From NCBI RefSeq assembly GCF_016446285.1, contig NZ_CP054140.1, positions 2,966,001 through 3,030,000 on the forward strand: DNA of 64,000 nucleotides, given 5' to 3'. Made by a program: the position numbers and the translations under genes. Every line of letters begins with the position of its first letter. Position 1 is the stretch's first letter. Under the pieces are notes generated by a model that was given only the letters and a program-made list of their open reading frames with translations, had not been told where the DNA came from and ran no database searches. The DNA is from Desulfobulbus oligotrophicus (lineage in GTDB: Bacteria > Desulfobacterota > Desulfobulbia > Desulfobulbales > Desulfobulbaceae). Below are positions 28,238 to 37,611 of the stretch, in pieces.

Positions 28238-29590
28238 ATGAATGATCGCCGTCTACTCACTGTCAGTGAGCTCACCACCACCATCCGCAGTCTGCTGGAA
28301 GGGAGTTTTCCCTTTGTCAGCGTTGTCGGTGAGATCTCCAATCTGCACCGTCCCCTTTCCGGGCATTTTTATTTTACCCTCAAGGATGCCGACGCGCAGA
28401 TCAGAGCGGTTTTGTTCAAAACTCAGCAACGTTATCTGACTGAACCACCGGCAGATGGAAGACAGGTCGTCTGTCGAGGACGCATCTCCGTGTATGAAGC
28501 AAGGGGCGATTATCAGTTAATTGTTGACACCATTGAACCCCGCGGCACCGGTATGCTCCAGCAGGCGTTTGCAGAACTCAAACATCGATTGACAGCAGAA
28601 GGATTATTCGATGCACACCTGAAACGACAGCCACCGTCTTTTCCCCGCCACATAACCCTCATAACATCCCCCAAAGGCGCTGCGGTCCATGACTTCATCC
28701 GGATCGCAACCCGTCGCTTCCCACCGATCAGGATTGCTGTTTACCCGGTAACTGTACAAGGGGAACAGGCTGCCCCCAGTATGATAGAAGCTCTCACCAC
28801 CATCAACACCAGCATCTCCACAGACCTGATCGTCCTCTGCCGGGGAGGGGGTTCCATTGAAGATCTCTGGGCGTTTAATGATGAGCAGTTAGCCCGAGCC
28901 ATTCGGCGATCAACCATACCGGTGGTCAGTGCCGTCGGCCATGAAATCGATTTCACCATTGCCGATTTTGCCGCTGACCTCCGTGCGCCAACACCCAGTG
29001 GAGCCGCTGAGCTGCTGATCCCCGATGGATCGGCATTACAAAAAAATCTTGCTGATCTCTGTGCACGCATGCAGCACAGCTTGCGTTTCAGTCTGAACGA
29101 TACCGGTCAGCGTGTACAACTGGCACGCCAGAGGTTGCTCTCCGTGCCGCATTCCCTGGATCGGCTATCCCTTCATCTTGACTATCTCAGTGTTCGCCTG
29201 AAAAGATCTTTTGTTGATACGCTTGCCGATAAACAACGTGATCTCGACCAGACCGCCCTTCATCTGTCCCGTTTAAGTCCGAAACATCATCATGCCATCC
29301 GCTGTCAACAGTTACTCAATCTCAAAGAACGCCTGGTTCGAGCGGGCAAACTGCTCCTGCAAAACAAAGAGATACAGTTGACAAAAATTGTCGCTGTCCT
29401 GGATGCTGTCAGTCCGTTGGCAACCTTGGCCAGAGGATACGCTGTGGTTCGTTTAACCAGAGGCAAAAAACGCTTGGTAACAGAGGCAAACCAAGTTCGG
29501 ATCGGCTCTGTCGTGGAGATACTTCTTCACCAGGGCAGATTACAGTGCAAAGTGGAAGATCGGTATGGGGAAAATGATGAACCGCTGTGA
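28238..29590 (+). CDS. xseA: Exodeoxyribonuclease VII large subunit
   Basis: 450 residues. N-terminal OB domain (SELTTTIRSLLEGSFPFVSV, GHFYFTLKDADAQIRAVLF), catalytic domain (ITSPKGAAVHDFIRI, LCRGGGSIEDLWAFNDEQLA, VSAVGHEIDFTIADFAADLR) and C-terminal coiled coil. Degrades single-stranded DNA together with the small subunit XseB. No xseB follows; the next gene is on the other strand. The 216 bases upstream contain no recognised gene. Confidence 0.95.
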   Translation: MNDRRLLTVSELTTTIRSLLEGSFPFVSVVGEISNLHRPLSGHFYFTLKDADAQIRAVLFKTQQRYLTEPPADGRQVVCRGRISVYEARGDYQLIVDTIEPRGTGMLQQAFAELKHRLTAEGLFDAHLKRQPPSFPRHITLITSPKGAAVHDFIRIATRRFPPIRIAVYPVTVQGEQAAPSMIEALTTINTSISTDLIVLCRGGGSIEDLWAFNDEQLARAIRRSTIPVVSAVGHEIDFTIADFAADLRAPTPSGAAELLIPDGSALQKNLADLCARMQHSLRFSLNDTGQRVQLARQRLLSVPHSLDRLSLHLDYLSVRLKRSFVDTLADKQRDLDQTALHLSRLSPKHHHAIRCQQLLNLKERLVRAGKLLLQNKEIQLTKIVAVLDAVSPLATLARGYAVVRLTRGKKRLVTEANQVRIGSVVEILLHQGRLQCKVEDRYGENDEPL

Positions 29591-29594
29591 AGGG

Positions 29595-30044
29595 CTAATC
29601 AAGTACAGCGTCGACTTTTTTATCAATGGTCTCAAGAGCCTGAGCCAGCAACTGGGGATTATCGCGTGCGGTTTGACGAAGGATATCACCCCATTCCCGC
29701 AACATGGTACTGTTCACTTTACGGACACTGTTGGGTCGACTCCATTCGACACCGATTTTTGTACCAAGGTTGTCAAGAGCAACCTTCTGGGCGGTCTTTT
29801 GTTCCAAAGGGGTTTTAGCAAGGATTTCACTCGAGATTGACTGCCATCCCTCGGCTAACAGATTACCTTCTTGGAAAGTTTTAAACCATCGCTGCTCCTC
29901 AGGACTAAGTTCCGCAGGAATCACATAACGCTGCTCAAGCACTCCTCCCATCGGAGCAGCCTGTGCCTCACTTGCCCGCACCTCAGCAACCGGCGCAATA
30001 CCTAGTATCCACAATGCAAGTATGATCAAACCGATATTTTTCAC
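29595..30044 (-). CDS. Secreted protein of unknown function
   Basis: 149 residues with a signal peptide (IGLIILALWILGIAPVAEV, cleavage likely near VRASEA). The mature part is polar and probably helical, with no cysteine and no motif I recognise (RYVIPAELSPEEQRWFKTFQ; LREWGDILRQTARDNPQLLA). It begins about 50 codons before any overlap with another gene and converges on xseA with a 4-base gap. Considered real because of the clean signal peptide and normal composition. Confidence 0.7.
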   Translation of the reverse strand: MKNIGLIILALWILGIAPVAEVRASEAQAAPMGGVLEQRYVIPAELSPEEQRWFKTFQEGNLLAEGWQSISSEILAKTPLEQKTAQKVALDNLGTKIGVEWSRPNSVRKVNSTMLREWGDILRQTARDNPQLLAQALETIDKKVDAVLD

Positions 30045-30158
30045 GGCAGCCTCTTCAACTTAAATCTTTACGCAGAGCCTGAAATTTATCACATGTTCCG
30101 GGACAGGTCAAGTGCAGCAGCACTGTTGATACAATTTTTTGTACCAGTCATATATCCT

Positions 30159-31253
30159 TCATTTTTGAACAGACCGACTTGAATCGCTGACCCCGGCCTC
30201 TGAAAAAGTTGCCACCTCGGTAAGAATCGCAACAGCAGCATCAACCAGATGCATGGCCAAAGCCGCCCCTGTGCCTTCCCCAAGCCGCAGATTAAGCTCC
30301 AGTAAAGGCCGGCACTGCAATTTACTCAACAGCACCTTGTGAGCCGGTTCCACACTGCAGTGAGCACACACAAGAAAATCCCGGACAAACGGCTCTAAAC
30401 TGCAGGCAATCATCGCCCCGGCAGTAGAAATAAAACCGTCGACAACCACCGGTTTACGATGGGCCGCTGCTCCAAGAATCAGGCCGGCAATGGCACCGAT
30501 TTCAAAGCCGCCCACCTTTGCCAATACATCAATTCCATCTTTGGGGTCAGGCCTGTTGATCTGCAGCGCCCGTTCAATGACCGCAATTTTTTTCAGTAAA
30601 CCAGCATCATCTATACCGGTACCACGCCCCGTGAGCTCACTTACTTTCTCACCGGTAAAGACTGCAGCAATAGCTGTACTTGGCGTGGTGTTACCAATCC
30701 CCATATCTCCTGTACCAAAGACATCAGTAGTGGCTGCCAGATCATTGGCAATCTCAATCCCAGCCTCCACCGCCATTACAGCATGGGTCCTGGACATGGC
30801 CGGTCCATGCGCAATGTTTGCTGTTCCATGCCCGATTTTTTTGGCAACAATTCTGCCTGTCTCCACCAGTTCATCAAAGCTGTCCCTGGCCCCAACATCA
30901 ACAACACAGACTTCCGTCTGACTCCTTCCGGCAAGAGCGTTAATTCCGGCACCGCCGCGGATAAAGTTGTAGACCATCTGTGTCGTGACCTCTGCCGGAA
31001 ACAGAGAAACTCCCTCAGCAGCAACGCCGTGGTCACCGACCATCACCACCACCTTCTTTCGTGCCACCGGAGGCTGCAACGATCGAGTCATACCGGCCAA
31101 ATCAACGGCTAAATCCATGAGATCGCCCAATGCCCAATGCGGCATGGTCAGTTGATTGAGATGCTCCTCTGCCCGTTGACGATATTCAAAATCCTGGGGA
31201 TAAATTGATCGAAAAGTAGCATCAAGGAAACTGAGGCCGCTGCTGTTTTTCAT
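30159..31253 (-). CDS. cobT: Nicotinate-nucleotide-dimethylbenzimidazole phosphoribosyltransferase
   Basis: Makes alpha-ribazole phosphate for the lower ligand of cobalamin. 364 residues with MVGDHGVAAEGVSLFPAEVT, FIRGGAGINALA, GDMGIGNTTPSTAIAAVF, the C-terminal RLGEGTGAALAMHLVDAA and the catalytic glutamate in that stretch. Alone: no other cobalamin gene is adjacent, and no B12 riboswitch was recognised in the 137 bases upstream. Confidence 0.95.
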   Translation of the reverse strand: MKNSSGLSFLDATFRSIYPQDFEYRQRAEEHLNQLTMPHWALGDLMDLAVDLAGMTRSLQPPVARKKVVVMVGDHGVAAEGVSLFPAEVTTQMVYNFIRGGAGINALAGRSQTEVCVVDVGARDSFDELVETGRIVAKKIGHGTANIAHGPAMSRTHAVMAVEAGIEIANDLAATTDVFGTGDMGIGNTTPSTAIAAVFTGEKVSELTGRGTGIDDAGLLKKIAVIERALQINRPDPKDGIDVLAKVGGFEIGAIAGLILGAAAHRKPVVVDGFISTAGAMIACSLEPFVRDFLVCAHCSVEPAHKVLLSKLQCRPLLELNLRLGEGTGAALAMHLVDAAVAILTEVATFSEAGVSDSSRSVQK

Positions 31254-31390
31254 ATAGACATCCTGATTTTAATAAGAAAAACTTAAGATAGTCATCCAGA
31301 CTGAAGGCCTGAACAAGTGCATGGTATTGGCCGGGAAGTGCTCGCAGAGAAATATGGACCAATACATCATACATCTTAAACATCAAGGAA

Positions 31391-33148
31391 CTACTCACTA
31401 CCGGCCAGAGTGCGGTCGTAGAACTTCCCTACTCCATACTCCTTGCGGCGCTGGAATTTTTCATACGGTGGGCCGATCAGCTGCATTTCCGGATACAACC
31501 TTTGCATCTGCATGGCAATCTCTATCTCCTTAGTGCAGCCGGTGGAGTACGTGGCATCCTTTCCAGTCCATTCCGGCGGCACCTTCTTCCCCATCAACTC
31601 AAAGGATTTGTCCACATCATCGACACTCTGAAAGCGCCAGATATCGATATTGCCTGATCGTTGAAAGATCTCCCACATGTACATGATGTCATCGGCATCC
31701 ATTCCCTCAACAAAGTGTTCGCCGGGGTTGATTATCACCACGTCATGCAAGGAGGAGCGTAGATACTCGACAAAGATATTCAGAATCTCTTTGGCTGTTT
31801 TCAACTGTCCGGGAATTGACCCCACAATCGCCGAATAAAACAAAATCGTTTTTCCCTGCGCCTTTTCCTGCTTGACCATATCGATCAGGTTTTGCGCCAT
31901 GCGACGCAGGGTGGCACGGGAGAACCGGACCGCCCTGGGGTGATGGGGTTTAAAAAGGATATCGATCTCTCCGTCATCACCGGGGATAATGGAGATAATA
32001 TCGCGTGTGAACTGGAAATGATTAAAAATGGTTTCACGACCGCCCGGACTCCGGTAAACGACTAAATCAGCCTCCTTAAATGCCCTTGCATATGTAACCG
32101 AGGTCAACAGCGGATTGAATGGTTCCCGGGTACCATCCGAGATAATCAGAAACCGGTTGTCGCTGTCAAGGCGACGTACAAGTTCATTTTTGGAAATTGT
32201 ATCATCACCGATGATGTCGGCATCTTCAAGAAGCTCGCCAAGAGTCGGATCTTCGAGCAGATCGATAAAAGACACCCGATGATAATAGAACCCCCGTTTA
32301 ACCGCCAGTATCACCTTCATGCCGATTTTCATCAGTATGCGGAGGATGGCAAAATCAAACACTATCTCTCCGGAACGACCTCCCACCCAGAGAATGCACG
32401 GCCGACGCCGGCCGGCAACAACATCCCGCAGCCAGTTGCACATCCACATCCACTCAGGTGTCTCCAGCTGCCTGTTCATCACTGCGCGCAAGATATCCAT
32501 ACTCGGCGGCTCGTCCTGCCGCCAGATGGGCCGCATTGAACTGAGCAGCAACAGGCGGCACAACCGGAGAAGGTGCAGCTGAAAATCAAGGTCGCTCAGG
32601 CTGGTCTGCTCGTTGATCTCCAGCCCTTCAGGTGAATTAAACAAACGTTCAAAAACATCTGACTTGAGAAAGAGCGCTACTCGTCGATTTTCCTGCTCCC
32701 GTTCCATGGCCAATGGCCGATCGATCTCACTGATGGTGGTAAAGATACTTAAAAGTCGTTTTTCGATTCGCCCGGGCAGCTGCACCTTATGGGCAGTCTC
32801 ATGATTGAACTTAATGGTGAGCAGACTGAGAAGGTAACGCTGTTTATAGGGATCGTTCACCACTTCACGCACTAATTTTTCCAGTCGGGTCCAGATAGCG
32901 ATGTAGGCAGAAGTCAGAACCGTATCAGCCTTTTTCTCGACAATGGCCTGAAACAGCTCATCAGAGCACGGATAATAAATTTGTTCATCATCAAGATGAA
33001 CTATAAATTTTAACTGCTCCGGTGAGGCAACCTTATCCGGAAAAGTCTCATAGGCGAGATGATTTTCAGTGAAAAAATTAGTCACCCAGGCATCTCGATC
33101 CGGATCGAGCCCTTTAACATAACGTGTGAATTCACTCACAGCTGACAT
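31391..33148 (-). CDS. Large DUF89/ARMT1-like protein
   Basis: 585 residues, cytoplasmic. The middle (about residues 255-450) resembles the DUF89/ARMT1 metal-dependent phosphatase fold: VGGRSGEIVFDFAILRILM, then ADIIGDDTIS and ADLVVYRSPGGRETIF, which correspond to the D-N-x-G-E, G-x-D and P-x-x-Q-G-N-x-E-like stretches of that family. Several metal-ligand positions differ from consensus. The N-terminal 250 residues are helical and unassigned. The C-terminal part (STGCTKEIEIAMQMQRLYPE) suggests further conserved sites. Family call is tentative. Isolated gene. Confidence 0.6.
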   Translation of the reverse strand: MSAVSEFTRYVKGLDPDRDAWVTNFFTENHLAYETFPDKVASPEQLKFIVHLDDEQIYYPCSDELFQAIVEKKADTVLTSAYIAIWTRLEKLVREVVNDPYKQRYLLSLLTIKFNHETAHKVQLPGRIEKRLLSIFTTISEIDRPLAMEREQENRRVALFLKSDVFERLFNSPEGLEINEQTSLSDLDFQLHLLRLCRLLLLSSMRPIWRQDEPPSMDILRAVMNRQLETPEWMWMCNWLRDVVAGRRRPCILWVGGRSGEIVFDFAILRILMKIGMKVILAVKRGFYYHRVSFIDLLEDPTLGELLEDADIIGDDTISKNELVRRLDSDNRFLIISDGTREPFNPLLTSVTYARAFKEADLVVYRSPGGRETIFNHFQFTRDIISIIPGDDGEIDILFKPHHPRAVRFSRATLRRMAQNLIDMVKQEKAQGKTILFYSAIVGSIPGQLKTAKEILNIFVEYLRSSLHDVVIINPGEHFVEGMDADDIMYMWEIFQRSGNIDIWRFQSVDDVDKSFELMGKKVPPEWTGKDATYSTGCTKEIEIAMQMQRLYPEMQLIGPPYEKFQRRKEYGVGKFYDRTLAGSE

Positions 33149-33403
33149 CCTCAGTCACAGGTCTGTTCATTTTTTTGTTTTCTATATACCGAGGCAGTAT
33201 AAAAATGTCCAACAGGCAATGGACAGTGTTCCTGTTCTCCTGCAAAATCCTGAAAGCACAAAAAAGGGACCAGGCTCCTGTTGCACCCAAAGGCCACTCC
33301 ATGCAAAAGATTCAACGCAAACCACAACGATGGAGCCATTCTTGCATGCAAACAATACATGCATAACTTCGATTTTTCCTCAAAAAAGGTCGGCCGACCG
33401 GAA

Positions 33404-33904
33404 ATGACCGGGCAAGGCAGACAGTATGGTTGCCCATATTGGAATGGGATAGACCGCAACTGTACCCTGATCAGGGAAGGCTTATTTTTGCCCGCAAAGC
33501 AGCATATCCGGGCCTACTGCCTCTCCAGGCACCATCACGCCTGCCCCCACCTGCAACAGTCTGCCGGAGCATCTGTTCTCAACAGGCAACAGACAGTATC
33601 GCAGTTCAATCGACGGCGATCTATTCGGATTCTCCACAGTTACCCCTTCCGATTTTCCGAAATATCAGACACCAAAACAAAGATCTGTCTCCATGAAGAC
33701 AATGCCTATACTGTGGATCTCAGCAATCATGGCATTCGTTTTGTCGCTCAGGTTCAACTCCCCCTTGGCACTGTACTCAGATATCAACTCGGACCAGATG
33801 AAAACAGCCATGAAACGCATGGAACAGGACAGGTAGTATGGGTAAAACCCATTGATAACACACAACTTTTTTATATTGGGATCTCTTTCGAGCATCGCGA
33901 ATAA
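33404..33904 (+). CDS. PilZ-domain protein with N-terminal four-cysteine motif
   Basis: About 166 residues. The C-terminal 110 form a PilZ domain, the receptor for cyclic di-GMP: the arginine motif FNRRRSIRI and the DLSNHGIRF motif (D-x-S-x-x-G) are both intact. Before it lies a cysteine pattern C-x9-C-x18-C-x7-C (CPYWNGIDRNC, then YCLSRHHHACPHL) that could bind a metal or iron-sulfur cluster. The start is uncertain: the frame is open from 33281 and no strong ribosome site is seen; 33404 is the last ATG before the cysteine motif. Confidence 0.68.
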   Translation: MTGQGRQYGCPYWNGIDRNCTLIREGLFLPAKQHIRAYCLSRHHHACPHLQQSAGASVLNRQQTVSQFNRRRSIRILHSYPFRFSEISDTKTKICLHEDNAYTVDLSNHGIRFVAQVQLPLGTVLRYQLGPDENSHETHGTGQVVWVKPIDNTQLFYIGISFEHRE

Positions 33905-34269
33905 TTTCCAGAAACATTCCCTGTACCCGTTCCCGGGTGCGAAACCTGTGACTATGACTGCAGTAACGGCACCTGCATGGTTACCCAATCCACTCCCCGG
34001 TTTTAGCCTCCCCCCTCTCCTTGGACGCTCTTGCCACTCGATACCAATTCCGTTTTTCCGGAAAATCAAACTGAATATCCCACTGATTTTCCGATTAAAT
34101 ACAAAATCTGTCCACTTTTCCAAAAAAATGAGCCCGCCAGATGTTCAACTCAACCATAACGTTGAACAGACCCAAAACGCCTCTTTGCGAGAAAATCATC
34201 GTATTTCTATTAAAAATCATATGGTTACACATTAGCACCCCTCAAAGATCCTATTGTAACAGGCAGGAT

Positions 34270-34284
34270 GGCATGATTATTGGA
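34270..34284 (+). promoter_or_regulatory. Sigma54-like promoter before PEP-CTERM gene
   Basis: TGGCAT, five bases, then TTGG, about 60 bases before the start codon. This matches the -24 element of the sigma54 consensus (TGGCAC-N5-TTGC) at correct spacing but has GG instead of GC at -12. PEP-CTERM genes are often driven by sigma54 with PrsR-type activators, which makes the site plausible. The rest of 33905-34345 contains no recognised gene. Confidence 0.35.
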
Positions 34285-34345
34285 TGAAATGGTTAAACGT
34301 CGATTACTATGCTTGATGACCAGGCTTAATTTTAAAGAGGATGAG

Positions 34346-34993
34346 ATGAAAAGAATACTTACTGTAACAGCGTGCGCTGCGATAATTGGATGGGCCGGTA
34401 GTGCGACTGCTCTTTCTATAACAAACGGCAGCTTTGAAACCGGTAATTTCTCAGGCTGGAGTATTACCGAACAGTGGGGCGGCTCAGCAAAAGTTGTAAC
34501 CGTAGCTGAAGCGTTTAAGGGAAACACGTACACAGCAACCGACGGTCGATACATGGCTGATCTGACAGCCACCTCATTCGTTCAACAAAATCAAACGTGG
34601 AGCGCCGGAGAAAGTCTGTCCTTTGACTGGGCCTTTCTGGGAATGGATGCAAGGGTTCCTATTGTAAACTGGTTTAATGACACTGCTCTGTTTGAGATAG
34701 TCGGAGCGAACAATGTGCCGGTTTACTCGGTGGTTCTGGCAGATATTTTAAGCACCGGTAACTATAACGATACCGGCTGGCAGACATTTACCTATACCTT
34801 TACAACCGACGGCAGCGGCTCAATACGGTTCGGGGTACAAAACAAGACCAGTTTCTTTCAAGATTCAGTTTTGTTAGTGGATAATGTTCGTTCGGCAGCC
34901 CCGGTCCCCGAACCGACCACCATGCTTCTGTTTGGTACCGGACTGTTGAGTTTAGCTGCAGTCGGTCGAAGACGAGCCGCCTCTAAAGCGTAA
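34346..34993 (+). CDS. PEP-CTERM sorting-domain exported protein
   Basis: 215 residues: signal peptide (ILTVTACAAIIGWAGSATA), a beta-rich body starting ITNGSFETGNFSGW (DUF642-like carbohydrate-binding pattern), and a C-terminal sorting signal VPEPTTMLLFGTGLLSLAA followed by GRRRAA. Such proteins are processed by an exosortase and delivered to the surface with exopolysaccharide. No exosortase is in this window. AGAGG five bases ahead fixes the start; the frame is open 22 codons upstream. Confidence 0.85.
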   Translation: MKRILTVTACAAIIGWAGSATALSITNGSFETGNFSGWSITEQWGGSAKVVTVAEAFKGNTYTATDGRYMADLTATSFVQQNQTWSAGESLSFDWAFLGMDARVPIVNWFNDTALFEIVGANNVPVYSVVLADILSTGNYNDTGWQTFTYTFTTDGSGSIRFGVQNKTSFFQDSVLLVDNVRSAAPVPEPTTMLLFGTGLLSLAAVGRRRAASKA

Positions 34994-35014
34994 TCACCTT
35001 ACGCAGATACAAAA

Positions 35015-35054
35015 ACACACCCGGCACATCCTTGCTGCCGGGTGTGTTTTTTTT
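35015..35054 (+). terminator. Strong Rho-independent terminator after PEP-CTERM gene
   Basis: Perfect 12-bp stem (ACACACCCGGCA / TGCCGGGTGTGT) with a 9-base loop, followed by seven T. The stem also has an A-run on its left, so it could act on the opposite strand for the gene at 35131-35553. Confidence 0.92.
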
Positions 35055-35130
35055 GATCATAGCTTCCTACCCGAAAAATCACTTACTTTATAGACACCAT
35101 TTTATTGACTGACAATAGTCAGTTCAAACA

Positions 35131-35553
35131 TCACCGGTCTGATCGCTCATGGTGTTGTTCTGCAAAAACAAACTCCACCTTCCCCTGTTTCCGGCGGATC
35201 CAGTTCAATGCGTTTATAATTTGAGGACTACTTGCCAGCCGATCAAGCAGTCGACGCTTACCGGGAAAATCCATCAGACAGATGGCAATAAGAATCGTCA
35301 ACACCCCTTGTCCCGGCAGAAAAAGCATAGCAATACCCGCCAGAAGTACACAAAAGCCGATGCTGTTACGGATGCAGGTAATGAGCAAGGTTAAGACAGG
35401 ATGACGTCGATGTCGGACATTGACTCTGTACCGGTGGGTCAGAAAATAATCCGACTGCATCCGGCCGATCAGCCAGGGAACACCGACCAGACTCCCGATA
35501 AAGGCAAGCAGACTCAACAGACCCAACATTTCCAACAGCCCTATATCGTACAT
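35131..35553 (-). CDS. PGPGW-family small membrane protein
   Basis: 140 residues with two or three membrane segments (MLGLLSLLAFIGSLVGVPWL; NSIGFCVLLAGIAMLF) and the hallmark LPGQGVLTILIAICLMDFPG of the PGPGW putative transmembrane family. Function unknown. The C-terminal tail is basic and cytoplasmic (ALNWIRRKQGKVEF). Single gene, convergent with the PEP-CTERM gene through the terminator between them. Confidence 0.75.
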   Translation of the reverse strand: MYDIGLLEMLGLLSLLAFIGSLVGVPWLIGRMQSDYFLTHRYRVNVRHRRHPVLTLLITCIRNSIGFCVLLAGIAMLFLPGQGVLTILIAICLMDFPGKRRLLDRLASSPQIINALNWIRRKQGKVEFVFAEQHHERSDR

Positions 35554-36136
35554 ATTTTCACCACTTGCCGCGGACCGATGCGATGCTTCTTTTTTGCAGC
35601 ATACGGTATGTTATCCTCTACTGTGCCGAAAGCACGTACCACAAACACGTCTCTTTTATTTCCAGTGCACAGATGCAGTTCCATTGATATCCCTGTAAAA
35701 TCGACCTTGTTTCAGCACCTGAGTCCCGATCAACTCCTTTAACCGCATTTTATTTGTTCAGCCGCAAGGCACATGCCACAAAAGTACTTTCTCCTCTCCA
35801 CAGAAGGAGAGTATAATCAACCAGCACCAGGAGCCGTGAACAACAATAAAAAGCATGGCAAAAAAACGGGCTGCCTGCTACCTACAAACACTGTCAAAGA
35901 CGAGCAAAATACATAAACACCGCACTGTCCGTAGTGTTCTCATAGCCACTGACTCTTCAATGTCAGCGAGAACAGGATACCGGTGAGCTACTTTAACCTG
36001 ACTGTGCACTGTAACCATGCGCTGCTCCTTATCTGTTCGGCCAGCCTGCAAAATCACATATTTTTTTATCCATCACCTCGTCTATACAGTATCTTTATCA
36101 GATCTATCAACCAAGTAAAGAGGAGACTATCCGCCC
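35554..36136. other. Long intergenic region before glmM
   Basis: 583 bases between divergent genes. No open frame with protein-like character, tRNA or repeat was seen. A small hairpin CTCTCC-ACAGAA-GGAGAG lies near 35793-35812 without a T-run. AGAGGAG precedes glmM at 11 bases, a longer spacing than usual. Confidence 0.5.
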
Positions 36137-37489
36137 ATGAAGAAACTCTTTGGGACCGACGGCGTTCGTGGCGTTGCCAACATCTATCCCATGACCTCGG
36201 AAATTGTTATGCAGCTCGGCCGAGCCATTGCATTCATCATCAAAAACCGGGTCGAAGGGAACACCATCATCATTGGCAAGGATACCCGACTTTCCGGCTA
36301 TATGATTGAAAACGCCCTTGCAGCCGGTATCTGTTCCATGGGTGTTGATGTCCAGATCGTCGGTCCTTTGCCCACTCCCGGTATCGCCTTTATCACCACT
36401 TCAATGCGCGCGGACGCCGGTGTGGTCATATCAGCCTCGCATAATCCTTTCCAGGATAACGGCATTAAAATTTTTTCTGCAAACGGTCACAAGTTACCCG
36501 ACGAACTGGAAGCTGATATCGAAGATCTGATCTTTTCCCAAAAAATGGCAGCCCTTCGCCCGGTTGCCGATGAAATCGGTAAAGCTTCGCGTATTGATGA
36601 CGCATCAGGTCGATACATCGTGTATCTCAAAAACACCTTCCCCAGAAACTATGTCCTTGATGATTTCCACATTGTCCTTGACTGTGCCCATGGTGCCACG
36701 TACAAGGTGGCCCCCCATGTTTTCACTGAACTGGGTGCCAAGGTAACAACCATCGGGACTGAACCCAACGGTAAAAATATCAACCACGAATGCGGCGCTC
36801 TCCACCCGGAAGTTATGGCTGCCAAAGTTAAACAACTCGGAGCGGATATAGGCCTGGCTCTGGATGGCGACGGTGACCGATTAATCGTCTGTGATGAACA
36901 CGGTACAATTGTGGATGGTGATCACATAATGGCCATCTGTGCCGCTGACCTGATAAGCCGGCGCAAACTCAAGAAAAAAACCCTTGTTACCACCGTCATG
37001 AGCAACATGGGCCTGGAGCAGGCAATAACCGGTATGGGCGGCCAGATGGTGCGCACACAGGTTGGTGACCGTTATGTTGTCGAAGCAATGCGGACAAAGG
37101 GGTATAACTTTGGCGGTGAACAGTCAGGACACCTAGTTTTTCTCGATTACAATACCACCGGTGACGGCACCCTGGCCGCCCTGCAGCTGCTGGCAATCAT
37201 GATTAAGAAAAACAAACCATTATCTGAACTGGCAGCTATTATGTCCACCTATCCCCAGATTCTGAAAAATGTGCGCATGGGCACAAAAATCGACCCCGAG
37301 CACATTCCTGGTTTTCCGGAGGCTCTGAAAGCCGCAAGCCAGAGACTCGGCAACCGTGGCCGTATTCTCGTCCGCCCGTCGGGTACCGAACCAGTTATCC
37401 GCGTCATGACCGAGGGGGAAGACGAACAAGAGATCATTGCCGTTGCTGAAGAGCTCTGCGAAGTGATACGGAAAGTGGATCGGGGCTGA
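36137..37489 (+). CDS. glmM: Phosphoglucosamine mutase
   Basis: Converts glucosamine-6-phosphate to glucosamine-1-phosphate for peptidoglycan and LPS. 450 residues: [15 protein letters not shown] at the start, active-site serine in [18 protein letters not shown], metal loop [11 protein letters not shown], sugar loop [11 protein letters not shown] and phosphate loop [12 protein letters not shown]. All key motifs intact. Followed by a terminator shared with the convergent aminotransferase gene. Confidence 0.97.
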   Translation: MKKLFGTDGVRGVANIYPMTSEIVMQLGRAIAFIIKNRVEGNTIIIGKDTRLSGYMIENALAAGICSMGVDVQIVGPLPTPGIAFITTSMRADAGVVISASHNPFQDNGIKIFSANGHKLPDELEADIEDLIFSQKMAALRPVADEIGKASRIDDASGRYIVYLKNTFPRNYVLDDFHIVLDCAHGATYKVAPHVFTELGAKVTTIGTEPNGKNINHECGALHPEVMAAKVKQLGADIGLALDGDGDRLIVCDEHGTIVDGDHIMAICAADLISRRKLKKKTLVTTVMSNMGLEQAITGMGGQMVRTQVGDRYVVEAMRTKGYNFGGEQSGHLVFLDYNTTGDGTLAALQLLAIMIKKNKPLSELAAIMSTYPQILKNVRMGTKIDPEHIPGFPEALKAASQRLGNRGRILVRPSGTEPVIRVMTEGEDEQEIIAVAEELCEVIRKVDRG

Positions 37490-37526
37490 CCAGCTGTTCC
37501 ATCACCCCAAACCAGCACCACAATAT

Positions 37527-37563
37527 AAAAGGCCGTCCTCATCAATGGTGAGGATGGCCTTTT
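37527..37563. terminator. Bidirectional terminator between glmM and aminotransferase gene
   Basis: Arms AAAAGGCCGTCCTCA and TGAGGATGGCCTTTT pair over 15 bases with one mismatch-like G-T position, around a 7-base loop. The A and T ends make it functional on both strands, matching the convergent genes on either side. Confidence 0.88.
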
Positions 37564-37611
37564 ATTGTACCTGTCACCTCTTTCGGAGGGTCTTGAGTTT
37601 TCTCTTTGCGG

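Noticed and set aside
31324-31365. Inverted repeat GTATTGG/CCAATAC after the DUF89-like gene
   Set aside because: 28-base loop, 7-bp arms and no T-run; not convincing as a terminator or riboswitch. No B12-box was seen before cobT either.
34270-34284. Calling the PEP-CTERM promoter a firm sigma54 site
   Set aside because: The -12 element has GG in place of GC; kept only as a low-confidence candidate.
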